The position numbers and the translations under genes are program-made. Below the pieces are notes generated by a model that ran no database searches, had not been told where the DNA came from, and saw only the letters and a list, made by a program, of their open reading frames with translations. DNA of 64,000 nucleotides from Astrocystis sublimbata (lineage: Eukaryota; Ascomycota; Sordariomycetes; Xylariales; Xylariaceae), in assembly GCA_022453515.1 (NCBI GenBank), contig JAJNNY010000016.1:124001-188000 (forward strand), read 5' to 3'. This document shows positions 39,632 through 49,028 of the stretch, piece by piece (positions within the stretch are counted from its first letter, which is position 1; each line of letters opens with the position of its first letter).

Positions 39632-40033
39632 AGCAGCGAGCACTCTCGAATTATATACCAAGCTCATAAGCGACCATAATTTGAATCTTGTTGATCTATT
39701 TGACTGTTATCTTCGTATGCCGAATGAGTACATGTGACGCGTGAATGAATGTATAATATGATAAATATTTAGCAAATCACGCGAATAGATAAGACTAGGT
39801 ACTTAAAATATTGATCTGTTGAGTTGTGAGCTTTCGTTTGTCTAGTGACAAGGCCTCGAAACCTAGGAGCCAAATCGTGAGTTTGAGATTTATATTTCAA
39901 TATTACTTTCCCCACGCACTGATCGTTGCGTAAGAAGTTTATAATTATAACAACTTGCAGTTGGATGTATCTTCTAAGTTCTATAGCTATATACAATGCT
40001 TGGTTCTTAGTGATCCCACATGTTCACCTTTCT
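39632..40033. other. Convergent 3' intergenic, con-10 / MFS
   Basis: AT-rich 400-base gap between two 3' ends; it carries terminator/UTR sequence only, and no gene was seen. Confidence 0.55.
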
Positions 40034-41675
40034 TTAATATTGATTTTTGTCACTATTCACACAAGCTTTCTCTTCTACTGTCATCTGAGCTTCCGCGCGA
40101 CCAAAATTGACAGTCACGATGAAGAGGAAGCTCACGACAGCGAGACCAACGCCAGTCCAGAAGGCTATCTGGTACTGTTCGCGAGGACCGAGCGACTCTT
40201 CACCTTGATCGCGAAGAGCGGTTGCAATGGCCAAATCGCCGACACCGAGCCAGAACGCAATGCCAAGGTACAACATGCTGTTCAAAAGTGCCCCTGCAGT
40301 GGCCTGGAGCCGTCGAGGCATCGCCGTGGTGATGTAGACGTTGGTGACATTGAACGTAATATCCACACCAATGGTTCCGGCCAACATAGCCGGAAATACG
40401 TAGGCCCAGTATAAGAAGCTCTGTGAAGGGGTGTCGTTCGTTTGCTTGGGAAGCAAAGCGAAAAGCAGGCAACTTAGCAGGAAGCCGGCACAGGAGATCA
40501 TCATCAACACCCGACCGGACAGGATGTGCAGTACAAAAGCGCCGAGTACTGCGATAACGAAACCGCCACCGGCTAACGGAATGAACCAAGCAGCAGTTTG
40601 GAGTGGAGCGGTATGCAGAACTGTCTCAACACTGATACCGAAGTTAGTCTCGGTCATTGAAAGAGGTCTAGTTGGTAGATAAGACCACTTACTAATAACT
40701 CGAATAGAAGAGAAATAGACCAAAGATTCCGTAAGCGCAAAAAAGACCAGCGCACAATCTTTTCATATACTTGGGCTTGAACACCTCAGCAGGCAGGAGT
40801 GGCTGGGCAGCAACCCAACCCTCGACGTAGACGAAGCCAGCCAGGAAGAAGACGCCAAGAATCAGCGTCACGTAGATATACGGCGTGCGCCAACCATCAG
40901 GAGCATAACCGCCGGCGCTGAAAGCGTATACCACGAGCACTAGCCCCGGCACCACTGTAACCAATCCCCACCAATCCATCACAGCGCTTTCATTGTGATC
41001 ACCCAGGTTCCGTGGGATGGTGGTAAAGCCGACGACGAGGACGAGGAAGAGGAGGATGGAACCGAAATAGAAGTACCAGCGCCAGTTCAGGAACTGACCG
41101 GCAATTGCTCCCAAGAGTATACCGAAGTAGAAACCGATGCAGGCGAATGCTCCGTAGATGCTGTAGACGAGGTTCTTGCGTGGCCCCGGCCTGTATGTAT
41201 GGCCCAGCAACGCAAGTCCTGCGGGCAAGAAGGCGCTGAATCCAATGCCTTGCATTGCTCGGCATACGATGAGAGTAGTCGGGTTGGGGCTGAAGCCAGC
41301 GGCAAGAGACCAGATGAACGACCAGACGTGGCCACCCAAGAAGACGTATCTCCCGCCGTACATATCACACAGGCGAGCAAAGGGCAGAAGAAAGGTGGCA
41401 GTGGTCAAATTGGGTACAGCGGCGGGCCAGGTGCGCTCTGAATCGGAGATGGCCAGGGCGGTGGCGACTTCGGGCAGGACGATGTTGAAACCGCTGATGA
41501 AGTATTCACACATCATCATGGACATGATGATGGACAGCACGAAGCCGGCCTCGGCGAAGGCATTGTGAAAGGCCGCTGGTCGCTGGCGGGCCAGACGTTC
41601 TATTCCGGCCTTGTCCAAGATGTCGGGCGACTCATCTCCATCCAGATGGCTGTTCGGGTTGGAGGACTCGGTCAT
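40034..41675 (-). CDS. MFS drug/H+ antiporter (DHA2-like)
   Basis: Two exons on the minus strand (41,675-40,693 and 40,631-40,034) encode about 526 residues with 12-14 predicted membrane segments. MFS signatures seen are a loop motif after TM2 (LCDMYGGRYVF), RAMQGIGFSAFLPAG in TM4 (motif B, with the conserved Arg and QG), and the antiporter-like Gly-rich TM5 stretch FACIGFYFGILLGAIAG. The second half begins YYVETVLHTAPLQTAAWFIP, typical of fungal DHA2-like transporters. The chosen ATG gives a 40-residue acidic cytosolic N-terminus; the frame is open further upstream but has no ATG. Expected role: proton-driven export of a toxic or self-made small molecule at the plasma membrane. It is divergent from a Zn2Cys6 gene and shares a 1-kb promoter with it, suggesting co-regulation. 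Confidence 0.9.
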
Positions 41676-42704
41676 GGCGCAGCGTATGGCTCTTTTGTCG
41701 TGAGTAGCTGCTGGGCCCAACGAGGAGGTGATGATTGTTCTCGTCCATGATCAGTGAGACCTGCCACAGCTAGTGACCTAGCTACTTAATAAATAAGTAT
41801 AACCATTCTCTGGAGCCTTTGTGTGAAATGGTGGCAGTTGGTAATCACGGCAGCTCGGACGCTGGGAGTGGAGATGCTAGACGACGACGGCTTTTGCAAC
41901 CCCCGAAGACAGGCATCCACAGTGCCACTCATCATAGCGTCATGTACAAATCGACATTCTCATGCCGAATAGAGGATGGAGGCAAGGGCTCGAAGAGTGC
42001 TGGGCCAATGGGCATCGAGGTGGCCGTCATTGCGGACTGCAGAACTCCTGAATATCTACGAATGCATATTATCAATCAACCAAGATGTAAAGATGAGAGG
42101 AACTTGGAGGTTGTTTCCTAGCGGGCCTACGTACAGTAGTAGGATGGATCCATGGCGGGGCATCGATCTCGCTGGGGACATGTCAAATGCTTAGCGTATG
42201 CAATACGTGCATCTTGGCTACCGCATACGGCATAGCGCTTCGTCGTCCAGCCTCAAGCCTGCAACGGCCACTAAACGGCTTACTCGCCAGCTCGCTGGTC
42301 TTGTGATTCTGCATCTAACCCCGCCAGGCGAGCCAGTCCCGCCACTCTCTGCCACTCACCATCATCATCGCCATGCCCAGAAAAGGCCCAAGGCTGTAAT
42401 GTAATGCACGACTTGTCCGTCTCTATCCAGAACAAGATATCCAATCTCAACCTCTGCATCTCCGCTCGACTCACCAAACCTCCCCTTCTGTCACACCGAC
42501 CCTCCCGCCTGGTCCGGCCCACGTTTTTTTTTAGTTGCGGGTTCCCATGCACGCCACCGCTTCTGCACGGGTACGCGCGCCTCTGCTGCGAACTCCAGCT
42601 GCATGAGTCTGAATATCTCGGTCTCCGTGCGCCGAGCTCACTATGCTATGATAGCAGCACTATACTAGTATAGCACAGCTGCCATCCCACAGTCACACCC
42701 GTCT
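41676..42704. promoter_or_regulatory. Shared promoter of MFS and Zn2Cys6 genes
   Basis: 1,029 bases separate the two start codons on opposite strands. The TF-proximal part has CT/CCGCC-rich tracts. No gene lies within. Candidate CGG or CCG half-sites are present but not diagnostic. Confidence 0.5.
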
Positions 42705-44579
42705 ATGAATGAACGGAAACCCTGCCACAACTGCCGAAGGCGCCGGCTCCGGTGCGATCGGTCGGTGCCCGCGTGCTTGAAGTGCAGCAAGTCCGGCCAG
42801 AAGTGTCTCGGCTACGGCAAGATCTTCAAATGGGTTGATACCGACGGTCCCGGTCCTGTGGTCCGGGGAAGCCAGAACCAGAGTTCCGCCCTGATCCTTC
42901 ATACGGCATCAGATAGCACCAATCGCGGCCAGTCGCATGGCAACAGCACGCCCGCCAGACTGGAAACTGCGTCGCACCAGACGCTGCGTATCTTTTTAGC
43001 CGATCCCTTGCTGCAAGATCTGAGCAGATCGTCCCGGCAATATCTCTCGTATTGTACGCGTCCTGCATCGCCCAAGGCTTGGCATTGAACCCGTCGTACT
43101 GACTACTTCGCAGTCGCCTCTCGATTTTGCCAGGATCTGGTGGTGCACGACTCCGCCGAGAGGGGGACAAACCCCTTTCGAGAGTTGATCCCCATGTCCC
43201 GCACCTATTCTTATCTGCAGCACATCATCGTCGCCGTCTCGGCAGTCCACTACTACCACGCGCTAAACTACGGCGCATCTGGCAGCTCACCGGCAGCTCA
43301 AAATGCCCTGGTAGATGCTTTACGCGCCCGTCAGGATGCTATTCGAGAGCTGATAGACATAATCCACGACCGGCGTACGGGTACCCGCCCAGCAGAAAGT
43401 GAAGCGGACCAGAATGCGCTGCTCGCCACTGTTCTCTTCTTCGTCAACTTTACTCTCATCGATTCTGGCAAGGACGATTGGAAAGATCACCTGACGGCGG
43501 CAGGGAGACTACTCTCCCTCTATGTTCCTCCTACCACCGTGCCCGTCTTGTTCACTTCCCAAGATGAAGACGAGTTACAGTCAACTTGCTCTTCGCCCTC
43601 ATCCATACCGGATCTCGCATCTCTCTCAGACTCCATCCCGCCTCAGGATTTCCTCAATGTGGAATGTCGACCGCTTACTGCCTGTGACTACGTCACCTCT
43701 GACACTGTCGCATACTTCATCTGGAACTGTGCCCTGGAATCCCTAGTTTCCCCAACCCGCTCATCTTCATCGTTGCTGCCGTGTTCGAGCTCTCCCGACT
43801 ACGCTGCTCAGCCCTTGACGTGGGATGTGACACAAGTCCTTAAGATACTGTCTCGGACAGAAGCCAACAGCTACCACAGCTGCCCTGCTTATCTCATGGG
43901 CATCGTCCTGCGGATAGCACGTGTGACCCAGTTTCTCAAGACCAACGGTTCTAACTCCCCGGTTGCAGCACAAATGGACGCGTACGTAAGTCTCCTAAAG
44001 GAGGCCGAAGACTTCGATGTCGAGGGTTGGGCCGCAGGTGTCTCAACACACGTAGTTGGCATCTTGGGCGTCATCAACGAGCACGAAAGGAGGCTACGAT
44101 GTCACATCGCCGCGACGTACCGTGCCGCTGTGTGTCTCTACATTCTACTCATTGCGCCCGGCCTCCCCGCCGCAATCAGGCAACGCACGCGACTCGGCCG
44201 CAGTGGGGATGACACTGCACTCCCGACGCTACCCACGACCGAGGACCTAGCCTTGACCATCTTCCAGCAGCTTTCGTTTATACCTAAAACAAGCCCACTA
44301 TTTAAGTATACACTCTGGCCCGTGTTTCTCACAGGGGTCGATGCGTGTTCGGACACGCACAGGGTGTGGGTCATCGACCGACTACGCGCCATGCAGGAAG
44401 TCTGCCCATGGGGCATGCTGACATCGGCGATGGAGACACTCGCGGAGATTTGGAAGCTGAGAGACGGCACGGCTAAGCGTGATGTCAGGGAGATACTCGA
44501 CGTTGAACAGATTGACGATGATGGTAGCGAATGGCTTGCGCGGCTCCAAGGCCTGAAGATAGACTGCTTGATCGTTTGA
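42705..44579 (+). CDS. Zn(II)2Cys6 transcription factor
   Basis: Two exons (42,705-43,053 and 43,114-44,579) give about 604 residues. The zinc cluster is at residues 7-34 with spacing C-X2-C-X6-C-X6-C-X2-C-X6-C and the basic run RRRRLR. Splicing joins QYLSYF to ASRFCQDLVVHDS and continues to NPFRELIPM and YLQHIIVAVSAVHYYHA, the pattern of the Fungal_trans_2 (DUF3468-like) regulatory domain. Later parts include a helical C-terminal region ending in DSSEWLARLQGL-like acidic/hydrophobic sequence. It is likely a pathway-specific nuclear regulator. The divergent MFS exporter is its most likely target, and the minus-strand SDR gene ends 185 bases beyond its stop. Confidence 0.9.
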
Positions 44580-44764
44580 TCTCCAGTGATTTTGGACCTT
44601 GGAAATCACTTTGTTACGAGTACTGTGTAGATCTCTAGGGTCTGACCGATTTATGATTTCTTGTCTCGGGGTTTTCGAATGAAACTCTATTCTCAACGCT
44701 ACGCTCGATCACAACTTGTCTGTCTGACACACACTTCATACGGCTCATACGGCTCGTACTCCCA

Positions 44765-45757
44765 TCATGTCTGCGCACCAGCAGTGCCCTGCAGTTCCTT
44801 GGCAACCGAGACATATGATCCATCCCGTATGTCCTCAATGATGCCTAGCTCGGATGGATTCCAACTAAGCCCTCTCCTAGCTTTGTCACTATTCCCCCGA
44901 CTTTTAAGCGAGAAGAAGGCCGCGATAAGTGGGCCAGCCGTCTCTGCGATTTCGGCAGTCGACATCTCTTTCACCGGGAGACCCATTGTGGCGGCAATGG
45001 CATCTGCGAAGTCCCGGAATGTAACCTCCGTGCTAGAAGTCACGTTGTAGACATCCGCGAGCCTGTCTGGCGTCACGCAGGCGTGTTTAAACGCGAGAAC
45101 ATAGGCCTTTGCTGCGTCATCCACGTGGACAACGCACGTCTGCGTCAAACCGTCACCGATCCGCGGCACGAAGCCCAGTTTCGCCAACGTGCTCATGAAG
45201 AGGGCCACGCCGCTTTTCCCGCGTCCGTAAACGAATCCCGGAAGTCTAATAATGCAGACCTTGACGCCGCCTTGGCCCGCGCGGCTCAGTTGGTGCTGCT
45301 CGCACTTGATCCGTCCGTTCAGGGGATTCGAGTGCTCGGGCGCAGTCTCGTCCGTCTCGCCATCGTCGGCGTCGGGCTCGACGACGGCGGTGCCCGAGGT
45401 TCCAATGAAGAGCTTCCGCGCGGACCCGGAGTTCGCCAGACCCACGGTCATGGCGTCGACAGCGGCGCCGTCGATAGCGACGACGTTGTCGTAGGGTTGT
45501 GAGAAGTCGTCAATCCACGCGTCTGCGAGTTGCACGACGATGTCGGCTTGCGCGGCCTCGGCCCGCAGCACATCGAGGGATGACAAGTCGCCTGAGACGG
45601 GCACCGCGCCGAGAGAACGGAGCTTGGCGGCTCCAGCGGCGGACCGCGAGAGACCGTGTACGGCGTAGCCCTCACGGATGGCGAGTTCAGTGACGCGTGA
45701 GCCGATGTAACCTGTCGCACCGGTCATGAAGATGCGTTGCTGCTTTGGCCCCGCCAT
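44765..45757 (-). CDS. Atypical SDR, NAD-dependent epimerase/dehydratase family
   Basis: A single-exon frame of 330 residues begins with the Rossmann glycine motif GATGYIG (residues 13-19) and a following RSAAGAAKL stretch that suggests an NADP-binding Arg. It has LFIGTSGTAV (end of the central strand with the catalytic Ser/Thr area), a Y-x3-K catalytic pair in VYGRGK, and VVHVDDAAKAYVLAF, typical of extended or atypical SDRs such as NAD(P)-dependent epimerases and reductases. The substrate is unknown. The gene converges on the Zn2Cys6 gene with a 185-base gap, and could act in the same small pathway as the MFS transporter. Start chosen as the first ATG; no intron is needed. Confidence 0.87.
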   Translation of the reverse strand: MAGPKQQRIFMTGATGYIGSRVTELAIREGYAVHGLSRSAAGAAKLRSLGAVPVSGDLSSLDVLRAEAAQADIVVQLADAWIDDFSQPYDNVVAIDGAAVDAMTVGLANSGSARKLFIGTSGTAVVEPDADDGETDETAPEHSNPLNGRIKCEQHQLSRAGQGGVKVCIIRLPGFVYGRGKSGVALFMSTLAKLGFVPRIGDGLTQTCVVHVDDAAKAYVLAFKHACVTPDRLADVYNVTSSTEVTFRDFADAIAATMGLPVKEMSTAEIAETAGPLIAAFFSLKSRGNSDKARRGLSWNPSELGIIEDIRDGSYVSVAKELQGTAGAQT

Positions 45758-46636
45758 TAATGGCCCGATTTATTAAATCAAACGCCTAGAGTAGATGATA
45801 TGTAGTTGCTTGTATAATAATGAGGTGCGGACTAGATACAACAGTTGTTGGTGCTATTATACTACTCTAGCTGGTGTGAGGAGCACCATTCTTATTTACA
45901 TAAGCGAACATCAGCTTGGATCTTACGTGTTTCGTGAAAGATGCCACCTATTACTAAGAAGTGAAGAAGAACGTTGCACCGCATGATCCGGACTTAATAG
46001 GTCTTTGGGTCTGTAACGTAAGCCCGGAGTTTGGGCACCGGGCAGCGGAAGCGGAGAAGAAAACGGAAATAGACAACACCACTTTGGTTGGGCCGTCAAT
46101 TAACCCGTGCCACTTCAAAGGTCAGCTGCATGGCTGCTAACCCCGGGCTGAAAGCAACTCAAGTACTCAGCGTTGTGCCCATCTGACCAAATTTCTGTGA
46201 TACGGAAGCATTATTAAGCAGTATTCGCAGTCAGCATCGTATTCGTGTTACTAGCTAGATTATAAGAGGCCTTGAACCATTCTTCGGCTTATCGATGTTA
46301 TTCTCACTCAGACTGGACCAGCCAGATCAACCAGATCACCACTTTACAGAAACACAATTTAATGCACACGTTCGATTTGGGTGATGACGTTACCCTAGCA
46401 TTAGCACTAGATCAGAACAACAATTGTGAGAATTCAAGCCTGATGCTTTCGCCTTTCCGACGCATGCATGGCACTTGGGGTCAGGAGTTGAGGAGAGGTC
46501 GCGCTGCCTCTGCAAGTCTTGTGTAGATACTCTTGCCTTGAAGATTCTAGGTCTCTATATTTTGTCATAGTTGATTAGACGAGGTTTGGCATGTTAGTAT
46601 CGTGATAGGTGACTAGAAAGCCCTTCATTCGGCCTG
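45758..46636. other. Intergenic, SDR promoter and TRM10 3' end
   Basis: About 880 bases, AT-rich near 45.8-46.0 kb. Short open frames only; no gene was recognised. Confidence 0.5.
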
Positions 46637-48073
46637 TTATGCAGCAAGGGACTTTTCGTCTGCATCTTTCACCGGTTCGACTTCGGGAGGCGGGGCTGAC
46701 CATCTTGGCTCGTCGAGGGCGTTCCTCGTTAGGCCTTCCTCCGCATTGTCTCCCTCAACCTGTGTCGCATCGTTCGCATCCTGTTTCGTTAGAATCTCCC
46801 GAGCCCCGGGCGGAATCATCTCAGCCTGTTGATCGTCATCCCTGACTGCAACTTCCTCACTTAGGCCATCCGTTTCATCTGGTACGGTGTCAGTGGGATT
46901 ATCGTCATCCGTCTTCAGCTTCCCGCCCTTCCGCATGGGAATGACGCTCATGAAAGCAGTGCCCCAATCACCGGTTTCCAACCACTTGAGCATGATTTCC
47001 ACTACATGGTTGGTGGCCAGAATATGTCTTTGTTGTAGTACCATATACTCGCCAATAGGTAGCTTGGCTGTCCTGACGTTTTTTTCGCGTGCGACTCGAT
47101 AACAGAGGCCCTTCTCTCTGTTTTTGTCAATGATGCCGCCGACAACGTAGCAGGTATTCGGTTCCAGACGGTCGAGCGTGTATGGCGAGTCGGCCGTCAG
47201 ATAGACGATAGACTTGTCGACGTCGTCAGCCTCGGGCTCGGGGATTGGCGCCGATCTAGCCGCCTTGGTCTTGCCCGCGTTGGTCAACGCCATATGCGCC
47301 CACTGCGACTGCGCCGACTCGCCAGATGAGTCGTGCCTCAGCAGATCGATCATTTGACTGCCCTTGGGGTCAGCCATGGACTCTATGGCTTGCTTAGCCA
47401 CGTCGATGAAATCTCCGGTGCACAAGTCGATGCCTTTCCATTGAAGGTGCTGGTTATGTAGTGCGGTTTCGTATCTATTCTGGAGGAAACCACCATAGGA
47501 GCTGATGTACAAGTGGACGGGGTAAGGGGCTCCCCGGTTGTCGGAGTAGCAGCGGGTGATCTGGCTCGCGAGCGACACGTGCTCGGCCTCGGTCATATAC
47601 TTCTCAAACTGGCAGTCGACAAGGATGGCGACGGGGACCTTGGTGCCGGTCTGGGACCTGTGCCGGGGGCGGTCGGGGGCCAGGACGGGCTCTCTGCCTT
47701 CGGCGGCGGCGGCGGCGCACTCTTCGTCCTTCTCAGCACGTCTCCGGGCTTGACGCTCGTGGCGCTTGTCTCTGCGCTTGAGTCGTCTGTCCCCCCTGTT
47801 CTTCTCCCACAGCTCGCGCCTCCTTAGCTTCTTCATCTGACTCTTGGTCATGGGAGCGGCTTCGGTTGTTGCCTCAGCAGGCTGGGACGGGTCCCTTTCG
47901 GGGCTGTCGCCCTCATCGTCGCCAGAAAGTTCACTTTCGGCCGGCCGCTTCACACCTCGAGTCTCGTTGAGAATATCGGGTTTACTAGCAGGGTACGATG
48001 GATCGACATTGTCGTTCGTTATGGGTTGCACGGTGGCTGCAGATTCCATATGCGTAGCTTCCGACGCATCCAT
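46637..48073 (-). CDS. TRM10: tRNA (guanine-N1)-methyltransferase Trm10
   Basis: Single-exon, 478 residues. Trm10 methylates N1 of purine 9 in tRNA using S-adenosylmethionine. The first 75 residues are acidic and disordered. Residues 79-113 form the strongly basic tRNA-binding region (MKKLRRRELWEKNRGDRRLK). The SPOUT domain starts at about residue 146 (VPVAILVDCQFEKYM), includes VHLYISSYGG, and the conserved YLTADSP with Asp295, corresponding to the Asp needed in yeast Trm10. The SAM-knot segment is YVVGGIIDKNREKG and RTAKLPIGEY. A lineage-type insertion of about 45 residues (around 240-285) precedes the catalytic Asp. The C-terminal 90 residues are acidic. TRM10 is divergent from MSH2. Confidence 0.95.
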   Translation of the reverse strand: MDASEATHMESAATVQPITNDNVDPSYPASKPDILNETRGVKRPAESELSGDDEGDSPERDPSQPAEATTEAAPMTKSQMKKLRRRELWEKNRGDRRLKRRDKRHERQARRRAEKDEECAAAAAEGREPVLAPDRPRHRSQTGTKVPVAILVDCQFEKYMTEAEHVSLASQITRCYSDNRGAPYPVHLYISSYGGFLQNRYETALHNQHLQWKGIDLCTGDFIDVAKQAIESMADPKGSQMIDLLRHDSSGESAQSQWAHMALTNAGKTKAARSAPIPEPEADDVDKSIVYLTADSPYTLDRLEPNTCYVVGGIIDKNREKGLCYRVAREKNVRTAKLPIGEYMVLQQRHILATNHVVEIMLKWLETGDWGTAFMSVIPMRKGGKLKTDDDNPTDTVPDETDGLSEEVAVRDDDQQAEMIPPGAREILTKQDANDATQVEGDNAEEGLTRNALDEPRWSAPPPEVEPVKDADEKSLAA

Positions 48074-48754
48074 CTTGCAATGTATTTCTCAGCTCGTCCT
48101 CAAACGATCAATGGGATACCATGAGCGTGGCTTAGGCCTTCGTTGGGATGGAATAAATCTGCCAAGAGATTGGCCGTGGAGCAATGATTACCGCGGGTGA
48201 GGAAAGAACCACGATAGAAAAGAGAGAGAAAAAACGCAACCCGTCAATTGGCATGTTCGACCAATGCTGCTTGCCCCGCCACCATGTTGCCAGGTACCTG
48301 CGCAGGTATTCGAAGGTACATTTGCAGGTGCCAAGGTCAGGGACCTAGACCCTAGGTACAGTGCCGTCACCTATTGCGAGGCTAAGTACCCCACTGTTCT
48401 TCCCGGCTTATAATGTCAAGAACACCTTGCCTAGATAGGTTAGAGTCTTCTCTCCACTAGCGCTGCTCTAGCGCGTATATTGTCGCGTCTTTCGACTTTA
48501 ATTGATTCTAGCAACGCGACGCAAATCATCATCATCCCAATTAATGCCCCGTTGCCAGTGTAACACCCACCAACACAACACATGTGCCTCTTGCACTCTT
48601 GTAACACCCACCATTTGTTTCAATCTTTGTCGATATAAGTAATCAATGTTGTGAGAGCTGTGATACTGTAATCGAACCTAGTATTGCGTCTCATTCGAGT
48701 CGCTCGACGCCTGCCGCTGTCTGTTTTTCACTGCGCTTCGTTCCTTGTTGTACC
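48074..48754. promoter_or_regulatory. Shared TRM10/MSH2 promoter
   Basis: 681 bases between opposite starts. It contains TAGGTA/GGTACC words at 48,289-48,360 and a duplicated TGTAACACCCACCA word (about 48,559 and 48,600), and becomes CT-rich toward the MSH2 ATG. Confidence 0.55.
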
Positions 48755-48995
48755 ATGTCTTCGCGACCAGAGTTAAAGGTACAATATCGATACTACAACT
48801 CTCATCCCCCCTCAATAGCATCTTCGTTTACTCTAACCGTCGTGAAATAGGTCGATGACGAGCACGGCTTCATTCGATACTTCAAATCACTGCCTGCCGT
48901 CGGCGGCGAGACCATCCGCATATTCGATAGGGGCGACTGGTACACAGCCCACGGTGAAGATGCCAACTTCATTGCCCGCACGGTACGACGCTCTC

Positions 48996-49028
<33 letters not shown>

